64,000 nt of DNA from Excoecaria cochinchinensis (GCA_947683425.1 CANTUQ010000004.1:33495001-33559000), one strand, 5' to 3'; shown: positions 23,981 to 36,905, counted from the stretch's first letter. Numbers and translations: made by a program. The notes: generated by a model from the sequence alone, not told the origin.

Positions 23981-24461
23981 TGTAATGGATTTTATTATGG
24001 CATGTATATACTTAATCTAGTATTGGAACTTGGGCATGTAATGATGTAATATGTTATGTTATCTATGTGGTTTATTATCATGCCTGTGTGATGGAATGTT
24101 GGATGTGATGGATTAGATGTGGACTATTATTATTATTGTGCCCTTACCGGGGCTGTGAATTTTCAAAAGTGCAGGTTTGGGTAGTGCAAATTACTAGCCA
24201 TTATACTGCAGAAATTTATACCAAATGAATAGTAATTAAGACAGTTATAGATCAATCGGTAGCTAAGAAATTTAGTGTATTTGTTTAAGTGATATGTAAA
24301 GTGAATAAGTGTTTAGAAGATAATTGACATAGTGAATTAATATCAAGTGTAGGAAAAAAAATTGACCCGTAATTTCATAAGTAAGTGTCTTTTAACCGAT
24401 CATGATAATCGCACAGTATCGCTAAGTCGGCAATATACGTATAGGGTATAAGGGTGTTACA
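23981..24461 (+). mobile_element. 481-bp TG...CA insertion in the Tat-2 LTR
   Basis: Starts TGTAATGG and ends AAGGGTGTTACA, flanked by TTTCA (23976-23980) and TTTCC (24462-24466). Sequence on both sides is continuous in other Tat LTRs (for example near 39230). The end resembles the 3' end of LTR D. It is probably a small or internally deleted solo LTR. Confidence 0.7.
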
Positions 24462-25159
24462 TTTCCATTGAAAATGCTCACAAAAAAAAGAATTGTAGAC
24501 AATAAAACAAAATAAAAAAATGTTAACAAATAAATCTAAAGAAAAATAATTAATCAATAAAATAATAAAAATAATCATTATCACATAAAATAATTAAAAA
24601 GTAAAATAAACATGATAAAAATAAAATTAAAATCACACAAAAAAACATACCACGCAAATTATGGGTTGAAATGCATGAAAAACGAAATAAAATAAATTAA
24701 AAAAAAAAAAAGAAAACAAAACAAAATAAAAGAGAAAAAAGAGTGAGGGGCGGCCTAGCCATGAGGGGCGGGTAGGCCGCCCCTCACGGAGGGGTAGGAA
24801 CACAGGAGGAGCAAAAACCCACCAATTTCCTCCAAAGATCCAACACAAAATTGTAGTTGAGCTCGGAATTGTTTACCTCATAATTATCAATCTGAAAAGC
24901 TAAGATCGTGAATTATTTCCTTGTCAAGATTCACAAAAATCCGATAAAAAAAAAAAACTCTTATTTTCTCTCTTTAAAAACTCTAAAAAAAACCACTTTC
25001 AAAAAATCTCTTTTTTCTCTTAAAAAACCCATTTTTTCCAAATAATAAATTCAATTAATTCAAACTCATAATTTTGAAATAGAAAAAAAAGGGAAAAAAC
25101 CTTTAAAATCCCTGAAAAAATGGATTAAAAATAAAAAAATCAAAAAAAATGCATTTCGG

Positions 25160-25400
25160 CCAAAAATAGCACATAGGAGGTTGTTGGCGGCGCTGGGCAG
25201 GCGCCCAGGCGAGGGCCGCCCCTCAGCGTGCGGGTGCGCACCTCGCGCACATGATGTGCGCCCGCCACTCAGCGCGCAGGGGCTCTTCGTGCACGCAAGG
25301 CGTGCCCGCCCCTGGTGAGGGGCGGGTGTTGCACGATCCGCCCCTTCGCACGCTCGCACGTAGCGCTAGGATGCACTGGCGGCTGCAAGCCTCCGAAAAC
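25160..25400 (-). other. GC-rich block in Tat-2 LTR
   Basis: About 240 bp, CpG-rich, with GCGCACCTCGCGCAC and GCCCGCCCCTGGTGAGG phrases, about 200-440 bp from the LTR 5' end. Confidence 0.8.
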
Positions 25401-25601
25401 TTTTTTTTAAAATAATTTTGACAAAAAACTATCACTTTCAACTTTTTTTTTAATTTTTAATATATATATATTTTATTTATTTTTAAAAAGCAATTTTGGC
25501 ATGAAAACTATCATTTCTAACTTTGTTTTTACCTGTGAACAGGCACTTAATTTCATCATTGGGTACCCTGATCTTTGCTTCCTTGGGACCTGGTGTCTAC
25601 A

Positions 25602-27200
25602 AGGTGGTTGAGTAAAAGTCCATACTTTGTTCTCATACATGGAGTCCATTTTGGACTATATAGCCTTGAGACATAAATTATATTTTGAACTATTCAAAAC
25701 TTCTTCATAGCTTGTGGGCCCATTGTCTTCTATTACAGTTACATATTCATTCGTATCAATGAGAAACCATATCTCGTTGGAATAGAATGTAACCTAGTAG
25801 ATCTTCTATGAACTTGTGTATCTATAGGTTCAATTATCATCTCATTATTATGAGATTAAGTTTGGGATTCAATTAGGTGATTTGCTTCAATTTGTGTATC
25901 TTGAATTTCACTCCTCTTACTGTGCTCTCTTAGAAGGAATTCCCTTTCTAAGAAAACAACATGCTTTGAAAAAAACACCTTATGTTTTAAAGGATGATAG
26001 AAGAAATATCCAATCGATTTTTTTGGGTATGCTATAAATAAGCACTTGTTAGACTTAACATCCAATTTATCTGACATTGTCCTATTCACATAAACAGGAG
26101 AACCTCATACCTTCATATGTGAAAGTGTGGGTTTCTTGTTATTCCACATCTCATATGGATTAACATCAACTGATTTACTTGAAACTCTATACAATGCATA
26201 AACAGCAGTTTCTAGTGGAAAATTCTAGAAAGACTTGAGCAAGTTTGCTAGCTCAATATGGATCAAACCATATCTAATAGTGTTTGATTATCCTTTCAGA
26301 TACACCATTATGCTGTGGTGTACATGGTGGAGTCCATTAAGATAAAATCCCATTATCTCTAAGATAATCTTGAAAATCTTGGCTTAGGTATTCTCCACCT
26401 CGATATAATCTCATTGTCTTAATACTTTTTCCAACTTATTTCTCTACTTCATTTCTGAACTCTTTGAAATTTTCAAAAGCTTAAGATTTATTCCTCATTA
26501 GATAGATGTATCCATATATGGAGTAATCATCTATGAAGGTGATGAAGTAAGAATAACCTCATCTAGCATGTGTAATCATTGGACCACATACATTTGAATT
26601 TATTAACTTTAATGTCTCACTAGCTCATACTCTTTTGCCAGTAAAGGGTACTTTGGTCATTTTACCCAATAAGTAAGACTTGAATGTATCAAATGACCTC
26701 AAATCACCAAACTTGTGTAAGTTGTTCATTCATTTCTCATTTATATGGCCTGAACGACAATGCCATAAATAAAAAGCATTTAGATTATCTTATTTTATTC
26801 TTTTGGTATTCATATTGTGTACTTCTTTACTTAAATCAAGAACAAATATACCATTCTCAACAAATGCATTTGCATAAAATATATTGTTCTTAAAAGTGGA
26901 ACAACTCTTGTCCTTATTTAAAGAAATGTCATAACCATCCATAAGATAATTGAATGAAATAATACTCCTAGATAAAGCTTGAAAATACTAACACTTATGA
27001 AGTTATAGTGTCAATCCACTTGGAAGAGGAAGTGATAGGTCCCCACAACTTGTTTAGAGATGTTCTGACTAGTTGCTAACTACAGATATATCTCCACCTT
27101 CTTGACCCTTCTACTGCTTTTAAGGCCCTGCAGATCATTATACAAATGAGGTCCACATCTAGTATCTAATACCCAAGATTGCTAGAAGTAATATAATAAG
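25602..27200 (-). pseudogene. Ty1/copia pol remnant: protease edge and integrase
   Basis: On the minus strand from 27200 down there is a protease-side motif (LDTRCGPHLYNDLQGLK), then the integrase core. An INSNVCGPM motif stands where an aspartate is expected, and MRLYRGGEY replaces the usual aspartate with tyrosine. NGVSER keeps the glutamate. The C-terminal part (26089-25856) includes SNKCLFIAYPKKS and VVFLEREFLLRE. At least two of three catalytic acids are lost and many stops are present. RT and RNase H are missing because Tat-2 interrupts at 25602. Confidence 0.85.
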
Positions 27201-27219
27201 TATAATTTCAATCATATAA

Positions 27220-28020
27220 ATACCTAGAGTAGAGTTTCGATATGCTTCTTCTCCTTAAGAGAATCTAAGTAGGCCTTGCAATTTCGCTTCCAGTGGCTAT
27301 CTTTTCCACAATAGAAGCAAGTCCTCTTAGGATTCTTCTCCTTCGTAGCAGCTTTCTTCTTAGACACACCACCTTGCTTGGGCTTCCCTTTGGTTGCCTT
27401 CCTCTTCTGCTTCTTGCCCTTTTTAACTTGAGTAGAAGTGACAACCATGATAGATTTTGGATATTTCTTAAGTGATCCATCAGTTGTATTAAGCATATTA
27501 ATAAGTTCAAGTATAGTAACTTAAATCTTTTTCATGTTGAAGTTGAGCGCAAAAAGTGCAGAACTTGGAGCCAACGAGTACAAGGTCAAGTCTATGTACA
27601 AATCATTATCCATAATATAGCCCAGCCTACCTAGATGCTCAATATAACTGAAGTGCCCTCCATTATCTTGCAACTGAAGAGAGCTCGAGCAACATTATAT
27701 TTCTTGCTCCTAGCTTGAGAAGCATATAGCTCCTTCAAATGCAAGATGATAGTCCTTGCATCCATCTTTTCATGTTGCTTCTGAAGCCTTAGGGACATAG
27801 CACTAAGCATCATACATGCTGCTGCTTCACTATCATCTTAAATTCCTTTGGTGTCATCAGAAGATTCATCAGATAGAAGCATTGGTGGATCTTGATCTAA
27901 GACATAGTGGATTTTCTCGATTCTAAGAACTATTCTTACTTGCTGAATTCAGCCAGTGTAGTTACTGCCAAGTAGATTGTTATTCGGTATAGAGTGAAGG
28001 TTTATTTGTGAAGTGCTCAT
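27220..28020 (-). pseudogene. Ty1/copia gag remnant
   Basis: Starts at ATG 28020-28018 (MSTSQINLHSIPNNNLLG). It continues through a copia gag core (HEKMDARTIILHLKELY, about 27813-27631) and a lysine-rich stretch, ending in a CCHC zinc knuckle CFYCGKDSHWKRNC near 27310-27270. Stops and short frame shifts interrupt it. The order gag, zinc knuckle, protease, integrase is normal for copia. The element is dead. Confidence 0.87.
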
Positions 28021-28659
28021 GATGTTAAACCTAGATGTGAAGAAAGAAAGTGGATTATAGTATGTTTATGTATATGAATGCATTAATTAGGTCTTTAATT
28101 AATCCATTTTACTCCCACTATTTTATTGTGAACCAATAGCCCTCACTATATGATCTGAGAAAATCCGGTGGATTTCCTTGTGGGCCAATATCCAATTCTT
28201 TATATAAAACTTAACCCTGACTTTGGTTAACAAATCAAATTTCATACCCTTGAAAGGTAGGCATCTCTATACTAATTACATTTCTATGCAACTATTAGAT
28301 CATTGAGTTATCAACTATTGATGCATGCATATCATATATGCATTCCCTAAACTTACCTCTAGATCCATTAGCTTTGACTTTGGTCAACAAGCTAATGGGC
28401 TAGCTAAGATGATACATTAAGTGGATTTGAGCATATTTAATATAATGTGGGCTTGATTTTGGTCAACAACCCCATACTATAAAAAACTCCGATTCTCCTC
28501 CAACCAATGAAAGGCCGATATACCTTAGTATTTAATTGAGGAGCTTGCTTAATTAGGTCTCATCATACATGGTTAGCATACATTGGTATGCATCCTATAT
28601 CTATCATATAAATATAAAGCATAGCAAATATGGTATAGTTATGGATTTTTCTACATTTG
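28021..28659 (-). other. copia leader, part 1
   Basis: Non-coding sequence upstream of the copia gag, separated from its other part (31370-32663) by the Tat solo LTR S1. I see no coding domain. Confidence 0.6.
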
Positions 28660-28894
28660 CCACCTGTAGACACTGGGTCTGGAAGCAGCTCAGATCAGGG
28701 TTATCCAATGATGATTAGACGCATGTTCACAGGCAAAAAGGGTGGGAGTGATAATTTTCTTGTCAAGGTTGCTTTTTAGAACCAAAAAAATAATAATTTT
28801 TTTATTATTTTAAAAATAAAAATTAAAAAAATAATAAAAAAGGAGTTTAAAATTATAGTGTTTTAGTCAAATTTGAAAAAAACAAAAAATTCGG

Positions 28895-29010
28895 CCATCG
28901 GCGGCGCGCCTCGCTAGTGCTTGCGCATGGGCGCGGCGCACTGCGGGCGCTCCGCATGCCCACTGACGGCCTCCACGCGCCCACCGACGCCTGTCGATCG
29001 CCCTATTAGC
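28895..29010 (+). other. GC-rich block in S1
   Basis: CpG-rich island (GGCGGCGCGCC, GGGCGCGGCGC, CCACGCGCCC) about 230-345 bp from the LTR 5' end. Confidence 0.75.
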
Positions 29011-29910
29011 CCAAATTTGCCGAAAATGTGATTTTTGGCTTTTTTTGGGATTTTTTCTCCAAAATTGATTTTTTACCTTTTTTTTGGGATTTTCATGATT
29101 TTTTCAGTTTTTAAAATAAAGATAATAAATATTCTGATTTAAATTTATTTTATTGTCTTAATAAATTATGATTTTTTTTATTAAAGCATATAAATAGAAA
29201 AAGATGAAAAGTAAATGGGAAGAGGATTCTTTTTAAGTTAAAACATTATTTTCTCTTCTTCTATTCTCCAAGAAAATTCTCTCTCCATTTTTTGAGTTTT
29301 CTCCTCCAAAATAAAAATTTCTTAAGGTTAAAAAAATTCAATTTTTAATGAATAATTTTTCTTGAGACAAAGAAAAATGATTTTTTGTTCTTGATATTTT
29401 TATTTATTTATTCTAATCAATTATTTTCCTTGCGACAAAGAAAAATAATTCTTTATTCTTGAGAATTTTCATTTTTCTTTCATTATTTTTATTTCTTCTT
29501 CAAATAAATTTCTTAAGGTTCAAAAATCAATTTTTTAATCAATAATCATTTTCTAAACAAAGAAATTAATTCTTTTTTCTTGAGAATTTTTATTTCATTT
29601 CTTTTTAAGCAATTTTCTTTCTAGGAATAAAATTCTAATTTTCTTATTATCTTCAACTCTAATTTTGCAAAACAAATTAATCATATTTTTCCCTCCATCG
29701 AATCCAAATTATGAGGATAAGCATTCTAGACTCGATATCGATTTATTTTATTTTATTTTATTTTCATATTTAATTAGTAATCATGTAGATTTTTTGATTT
29801 ATTATTTATTTATTTTATATGATTTTAGATGTAGATTTAACCTTTTTTTTTCATTTTTATTCTTTTTTGCTTGATTGTTCATTCTTCATTTTTTATTATT
29901 ATTTTTTATC

Positions 29911-29973
<63 letters not shown>

Positions 29974-30004
29974 CATCATCATCATCACCATCATCATCAT
30001 CATT

Positions 30005-30036
<32 letters not shown>

Positions 30037-30042
30037 CATCAT
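29911..30042 (+). repeat. (TTA)n/(TCA)n microsatellite
   Basis: About 60 bp of TTA repeats followed by about 70 bp of mostly TCA repeats, with a short TTA run after it. Long poly-Ile, poly-Leu or poly-His frames here are repeat artefacts. Confidence 0.97.
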
Positions 30043-30615
30043 TTTTATTATTATTATTATTGTTCTCATTATTATTATTCTTTATGTTTTTGTATATTAA
30101 TCTATTAATATGTTGATTTATTTGTTTTAATCATGTCATTTAATTTATTTGTCATTCATAATGCTTTTTTCATTTATTTTAATTTATTAACATTTTAATT
30201 TATTTGTCATTTTTTATGTCATCTTATTTTATTTTATTTTATTTTATTATTTATTATCTTATTTGTTTAATTGATATTCTTAATTTAATAACTAACAATG
30301 GTTTTGTTTGTGTTTGTTTTGATTCCGACACTCGTCTTTCCTGTTTGGGCATTCTCTCCAGTAAATGGGGAGATCCAGGAGACTCGTTTGGTTTGACCAT
30401 TTATTTTTATTATTTGTATTATTTTATTTATTTGGCCTTTTCATTTATTTTTCCATGTAATTTCTAATAAATTATTTATTTTATACATTTTAAATTCAAA
30501 AATCACAAAAATATTTTTATTAATAAATTGAGTTTTTTTTTTCTAATAAAATAGGCCCAATCCTGGTTTTCCATCCAAATAAACTGTCACATTTAACACT
30601 TTTTTTTTCTTAAGT

Positions 30616-30700
30616 ATGCATGCGAGGACCAGTGTCCTTATCCTTAATAATGTATGATTTACATTTCATTTACATTGGGGGTTGTATTCCCCTAGTTTTG
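30616..30700 (+). promoter_or_regulatory. Tat hairpins in S1
   Basis: GAGGAC-CAGT-GTCCTT (30624-30639), then GGGG-GTTGTATT-CCCC (30677-30692). Confidence 0.6.
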
Positions 30701-31369
30701 TTGTAATTTATTGTATTTTTATTTACCTTATTTTAATCTTGCTTTTATTTACCGCTTTCATTACATGATTGACTTGTGCTTTAATTATTGCATTAAAATG
30801 AATGAGAAAATGGATAAAAATTTAAATTCAAAACTCAATTATAATTTAATCAATGTATGAATAAATGAAAAATCCCGAACCATCTCTAGTCTTAGGCTTA
30901 ACGAGGTTAGATGAACCTTTTCAATGTTCTATTGGAAAGGGAATTCCAAAATATCTCTTACTGCCCAAAATAGGCCCAAGTTGCATTGTTTTAGGCTCAA
31001 TGAGCTTAGATGAACCATCCCAATGCTCTATTGGGGTGGGGACTCCAAAATATCTCTGGCTTGCCCAAAATAGACGTATATGCGTCATCTTAGGTTTCAC
31101 GAGATTAGATGAATCTTTTTAATGTTCTATTGGAAGGAGGATTCCAAAATATCTCTGATTGCCCAAAATAGACACACATGCACTGTCTTAGGCTCAGTGA
31201 GGCTAGATGACCTTTCCCAATATTTTATTAGGTGGCGACTCCAAAACACCTCCTTGTTGCCCAAAATAGACGCCCTTGTAATCCTTTACAAGTTATAAGA
31301 ACCTCTCTCGAACACCCTAAAAGAGGGTCAATTCGGGGCATCCAGGGGTTCGGCGCGCGTCACACCACC

Positions 31370-32663
31370 CCAAGCCAAAAGGGAGATTAAAAGGTCAAAC
31401 CTAGGTAGAGTGCATGATTTACATAAAAAGAATTGCTAAAACTATCTTCGTCTTGGATCTCCATTCTATCGATCATGGCTCTTTACTTATGGTATTTTTT
31501 CCCTATTCTAATCTATATAATCTAATTACATATTCCAAGTAGAAAAATACAAACAAACAAAAAAATTGGCCGAGACATGAAAGTCCTTATGGTCCGAAAA
31601 TATAAATATGCATATGCTCAATCACATAGGACATTAGTCCATAACTATCAATCATGCCAATCATACACTCTTATATGCAACTCTAATGCATAACATCAAA
31701 GCCTTTCTTTAGTGGACCATACTTGTTTCCACCATTCAAACATAACATAAGTTATTGTCTTAGTATGATTAAATTATGAAACTATCCATTTTAGAAAACT
31801 ATTTCCATTTTAGGAAACTATCTTGCATGAACTGTGTTGTTATATGGTTTTGTCTTAATCATCAATCCCATTGATTTTTATATTGATTATTTAATTAATT
31901 AATCAGATTAAAATAGTTAAAAATCAGTTTTGGTTCAATTTGAATGGTGGGATGAAATACACACCCAAAACTCTAATTCTATGGTCACACACAAACTAGT
32001 TTTATGTGCTGACCAGGCCATTTGGGTCTTGGAATGGGCCATGCGTGTATTGAGCCCACTCCAGGCCCCAAAAATAATTAATAAACTTAAATGGGGTTTG
32101 TAATTTTAATTTAAATTAGTTCTTTGGGCCCACCAATTCATATGGTAATTTAAATTAAGCTTTTAGACTCAATTAAGCTCATTAATCAATTTTAACTTAC
32201 TAAATGAATTCAATTGATTAGGGCTACATTAATCCACTTAAATTAATTAATAAACACTTTAATACATCTTATGTCTCAAATTTTAAAGATCAAAACTAGT
32301 TTTTCTCATGAACATATAAGAACACTAGTTTATGAATATAATTCTGTTTGATCATACAGCTTAATATCTAATATTAAAAACATAAATTATCATTAAAATA
32401 ATCAAATCATGATTGAATCAAGAATAACCCTAGAAGAAATTCTTTTGCACAAAGAATTTTTTTGGCTCCTAAATTAAGTTTTCTTTCTTTCTTTTTTATT
32501 ATATTTTTAATCACACAAGTCCAAAAATCAATATTTCTAAATACATAAGTCATTAATCCTAAATCAAAATTTTGAAAATTTATTCATAGGCAATAACATA
32601 CATAGCTGAAATCTAAGGTTTACTGCGAACAAAAATTAGCATATAATTTCATGGAAAAACTAT
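31370..32663 (-). other. copia leader, part 2
   Basis: Continuation of the copia leader up to its PBS. AT-rich with no recognisable coding region. Confidence 0.6.
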
Positions 32664-32676
32664 GGCTTTGATACCA
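32664..32676 (-). other. copia primer-binding site
   Basis: Minus strand TGGTATCAAAGCC, matching initiator-Met tRNA usage of copia elements with one change. It touches the LTR end at 32677. Confidence 0.85.
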
Positions 32677-33518
32677 TGTTAGGATTTAAACTAGTTCATG
32701 CATCGTATAAAAGGAAAAAAAATTAAAATTTTAAATCCATTAAACTAATGATCTTGCCACGAAATTATAGTTCTACCTAAAGGAATTTAGAAAATCACTT
32801 TGAGGGTTGTTGAACAGTTGATTTTCGTTGTATTGGGTTATCGTAAACCATAGTGTCCAAAAGAGAACACCTCCAATGTTAAGTCCACATCAGATAGAGG
32901 CAAAATAACCAAGAAAATCTTGGAGCAAAGTAGCCACAAATCTACAACGACTAGAAGTGGATTTTAGCTAGAGAAGAGAAGAAGGAGGTAGCGAAAACTT
33001 CTCTCTAATCCCACCAAACATAGGCTTTTATACCCTAGGTTAAAACCATAAGTCTAATAGGTTCAGAAATCTAAAATTTTTGGAGAATTAATTCAAATTA
33101 GCTTATGAATTATTTAATTAATTTAGGCTCTAATGAAATCCAATCTGGGCCCTGTTCGAAAAGGCTATGCACATAAGCCTCTCAATTGGACTTTTCTGCG
33201 TAGAGTTGTATTTAAATACCCAAATAAATTATTAATATACCCAAATTAAATATGTGAAGTCCACAACCATTATAGAGCATATTTAAATTGACTTGTTCCA
33301 AAAACCAAGCCTCTAAGGCCTTTTATATATGTTCTACGTAGAAGGCTCTCCTAGAGGGCTTCTGCACAGACCACTTTCATTCCAACCCTAATTTTAATTC
33401 TCTAAATGAACCAAAACTATTATATTACTCTTATAACACTTATAGTCCAATAATATTTTATTTAGAATCAAAGTGGACTATTCTAGCCTATTTTTTCAGA
33501 CCATGCGTAGACTCATTT
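32677..33518 (-). mobile_element. copia 5' LTR, fragment 1
   Basis: Starts TGTTAGGATTT beside the PBS. It resumes at 38045-38784 and 61905-62363 once nested elements are removed. The final end is TCCTAACA, the complement of the start. Net LTR length is about 2.04 kb. Confidence 0.82.
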
Positions 33519-34194
33519 TGTCACACCCCGTTTGGCCCCTAGTTGAATGAGCCACTTGTGTATGTGTGTGCATTTGCATAAGTCTAGTATAATAAGGGTA
33601 TTTTGGTAATATTCCATGATTTGGAGTTTTTCTGGTGCGTGTATAGGACTATGGTGTGAATTAGTTGGGATAGATTTGTATGTGTGTAATCGCACCATAA
33701 TAGGGTATGCACTAGTGGATTATTGTGGTGTGTGTTGCTCACACATTTGTAGGGTATGCATTAGTTGAGAGAGTCTTGTGTGTGTGTGATGCATGTTTTT
33801 AGTGTATGAGTGGTTGATTTCCACCAATTAAGAGATACCATGTGTCTAGAGTTGGGTAAGGGTAAGTAAAAGGAGGAAAGGGAATTAGAAAATCAGATTT
33901 TCCCATTCCTCTCCTCCCTTTACTGCTCTTCTTCCTCTTCTTCACTCTTTAGTTGCCCTAGCTTGGACTCAAGACTTAGTTGGTGGAAATTGGTCATTAC
34001 ATAGTGTAAGCACCGTGTCCCGGAGCGGTCCGAATCAGAGGTTACCCTATGATGAAATCAATGTCCGAGCCTATATGAGGGGCTGGATTTGGAGGGTTTA
34101 GTCCCGCGTTCCATGAGAAATGAGGCTTTTTACCATTCCTGGGCAGAGGGAGAGAAAAACAGAGGTTTTTTCGAGTCGAAAGGAATTTTGTCCT

Positions 34195-34440
34195 CCACAG
34201 ACGGCCAGCCCGTCTGTGAAGTCAGCCCGTCGCTCCGAGTCACCGACGGCTTGTGGTATTTTTCGACGCCCGTCGAAAAGTCACCGCCCCTGTCAGAACG
34301 CCGCCTGGTTTCCCGGAGCACGCAACCGCTCCGACGCCCGTCGGTGGATGTGGCAGGGCCGTCGGACGAATCCTTGTGTCAGAAGGATTCTTCCGACGCC
34401 CGCCTCCATACACCGACGCCCGTCGATCGTGTCTGGCTAT
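34195..34440 (+). repeat. CGACGCCCGTCG dyad cluster in S2
   Basis: Repeated phrases CGACGCCCGTCG, CCGACGGC and GCCCGTC in both orientations. A second group occupies about 34930-35070. Together they replace the GC block of other Tat LTRs. Confidence 0.8.
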
Positions 34441-35288
34441 AAAAGCTCCGGATTTTCACTTGAAAAGGGTTGGAAAAATTTTCAAAGGAGGAAACTCTGC
34501 CCAATTTCAAGCAAATTTTCTCTCTCTTCCAACAAAACACACTTTCTAAGGAAATCTATTGAATCAAGGATCAAATCAATCAAAAGGAACTAAAACTAAT
34601 TAGTTTTCTTTAGATTTTGACTCCAAAATCGATCTTTTGAGGGGTTGAAGAAGAAATAGCTTATTTTCTTTCTTCGATCCTTCATCTTTCGCTTCTCGTG
34701 GAACGCGCGGGACTCTAATCAACAAAAGAATCTCACCCAAAGCGATTATCTGAGGGTAAATATTCCGGATTCCTTCTCCATATTATCTCATATTTATTTC
34801 TTATTTTGTGGAATTTTTGAATATCTGTCATTATTTTCTTTTATTTCGACTCTCTTATCTCCTTTTGAGATAAAACCCACTTTTTGGCTTTGAAAAGATT
34901 TTTTCTCCATTCTGTTTTTTCGGAGACAGTGGTGACCGACGGGTCATCTTTATCATAGACGCCCGTCGGTCACCCACCTACAGACGCCTCTCCTTGAGTG
35001 ACAAACGGACATCTCGGTTACCTTAACCGATGCCCGTCGGTCAGCCAAGGAAGGCCGTCGGTGGGTATGATTGTATATTGATCCTCTTGGATAATCCCGA
35101 GTTTGAGCGGCTGTCTACAATGTTTGGAGGACTTCATCCGGTTTAGTTTCCTAATCCTCTTAAGTATTTTCTTCATTTATTATTTATTAATTATTTTATG
35201 TATATGGATGTACTCCTTTCATATCCCGTTAATGTATAAAAATGACTCAATGTTTTATATTCAATAAAATGAAGTTTACACAAAAGCA

Positions 35289-35380
35289 AGGGTCCAATGC
35301 CCTATTTTTATCCAATAAAGATCATCACAAATAAAGATCCCCAATTTTAATAATGATGCATGTGAGGACCAAAGTCCTCA
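35289..35380 (+). promoter_or_regulatory. Tat hairpins in S2
   Basis: AGGG-TCCAATG-CCCT (35289-35303) and TGAGGAC-CAAA-GTCCTCA (35363-35380). Confidence 0.6.
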
Positions 35381-36575
35381 AAATGAGCAATGCCCGATTT
35401 ATGCATGCTTCGCACATTTACGAAAGGGAGTTGTATTCCGCTCCTTGTATTATTGTAATTTATCGCTTTCATTATCTATCTGATCATTTATCACTTTCAA
35501 GATGTGAATAAGTGCGCCTTTTAATCAATTGCATAGTGTGGAGAGAGAGTGAATTAATGATTTTAAAATTTGATCATAAAATAATTGAGGTAGAAATAGA
35601 TGAGAAATCCCGGACCCAGCTCTGGTATTTGGGCTCAAGAGGTTAGAGGTCATCCTTCAAGATACTTCTTGAGTCACGAGGCTTTAGCGCTAATCCTAGG
35701 CTCCTTAGGGTGAGGAGTTCACCTTCTATGATCCCTCTGGCTGGCCCAAAATGGATACCAAGCACAGTCTTAGGCTCTCCGAGGCGAGAGAAACTTTCCC
35801 AATGTTCTATTGGGTGGCGACTCCATGAAACCTCCATGTTGCCCAATATAGACGCACTTGTAATTTATTTGCAAGCTGTCAACGGACCCGCAAATGCCCC
35901 GACCGCCCATGTGCGGGCGGCCCCATGGGCGGCGCTCGGGATCCGGCGCGCGTCACACATAGCATTTTAAAGGTAAATCTACTGCATTTATTCTCCTTTT
36001 CTTCACTTGGTTCTTCTCCTTCTTCTTTTACTTTTCTTATTTTCTGGTTTTGGGTTTGAAGTTGGGTTTTTGTGTTTGTGTGTTTGGTTAATTTGTTGCT
36101 TAGTTGAGCCTCCTCGTGAACCGAAGGGTAAGGAGAAGGCTGGATCTAGTGGAACTAAGCAATAGGAGCTAAGGATTTGAAGGTTTGGGAATTTCTTGCT
36201 TTTGCATGTAAATAAGTTCATGTATGAGTTTTGATGATTTCTTAGAATTAGGTTGTTATGTGCTCTTCATTTTGATGTATATGCTATGGGTTGTTGATTT
36301 GGAGTGTGGATCTTGCAAGAGCATGAGTTGATTTTGGTAATTTGGGAATTGATGAGATTTTGGGCATAAATTGGGTTTTTGGTTGATTCTTGAAATTGGA
36401 AGTTTAAATTTATGTATTGTATGAAATTTCTTGTTAATAATTGTTATATTATGGTTGTTAATGCTATTGGATGGTTGGGTTTAAGGTAAGAGGTTCATGG
36501 TTGGATTTTGTGTGTTGATGGATGATTTTGGAAGGAGAAATTTCTGTAAAATTCTGCAGATTTTTGAAATCCCGA

Positions 36576-36905
36576 CACTGTCGCGATCGCGACGACTGTC
36601 GCGAGCGCGCCAGAGAGCAGTGATTGGAGCTTCGCTGTCGCGAGCACGAGATCCCATCACGAACCCGCGACAGCCGAAGTTTTGAGCATCCTCCGTCGCG
36701 AGTGCGACAGAGCACGATGCTGGCTGAGTGCTATCGCGAGCACGCGATTCATCGCGAGCCCGCGACAGTACCAATTGTTCTCTGTCGCGATCGCAACATC
36801 CGTCGCGAGCGCGATGGAGCCTGGCCCTTCCGTCCTCCTCGCGGTCACGAAATTTGTCGCGCGCGCGCAGCGAAGAGACTTCGGTCTCTATCGCGAGCGC
36901 GACAG
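36576..36905 (+). repeat. TCGCGA inverted-repeat cluster in LTR F2
   Basis: Six or seven GC-rich dyad units (CTGTCGCGAGCGCGAC, CTATCGCGAGCACGCGAT and similar), matching the F1 cluster in reverse orientation. About 1.1 kb net from the LTR start. Confidence 0.82.

Larger units (their letters stand above)
23163..25601 (-). mobile_element. Tat-2 5' LTR with a 481-bp insertion
   Basis: Runs from the end TGTGACATGCGCC (23163) to the start GACCTGGTGTCTACA (25601). It is inserted in copia sequence. A 481-bp element lies at 23981-24461. Two GC-rich blocks are present, about 24730-24790 (GAGGGGCGGGC phrases) and 25160-25400. Hairpins occur at 23561-23585, 23645-23660, 23706-23720 and 23779-23790. Confidence 0.9.
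28665..31364 (+). mobile_element. Tat solo LTR S1 (2700 bp)
   Basis: Starts TGTAGACACTGGGTC and ends GGCGCGCGTCACA, with perfect TSD CCACC (28660-28664 and 31365-31369). Plus orientation. It carries a GC block (28895-29010), a long TTA/TCA microsatellite (29911-30042) and the hairpin group (30551-30695). Confidence 0.93.
34005..35957 (+). mobile_element. Tat solo LTR S2 (1953 bp)
   Basis: Starts TGTAAGCACCGTGTCCCGG and ends GGCGCGCGTCACA, with perfect TSD CATAG (34000-34004 and 35958-35962). Its upstream third carries two GC-rich dyad clusters. Hairpins are at 35289-35303 and 35363-35380. Confidence 0.93.

Noticed and set aside
29819..30116. Long open frames rich in Ile, Leu, Tyr or His
   Set aside because: They are readings of a TTA/TCA microsatellite in three frames; the same applies at 39834-40169 and 43762-43992.
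34089..34593. Open frames of 98-157 codons in the S2 LTR
   Set aside because: They cross the CGACGCCCGTCG dyad cluster, overlap each other in all frames and have no recognisable domain.
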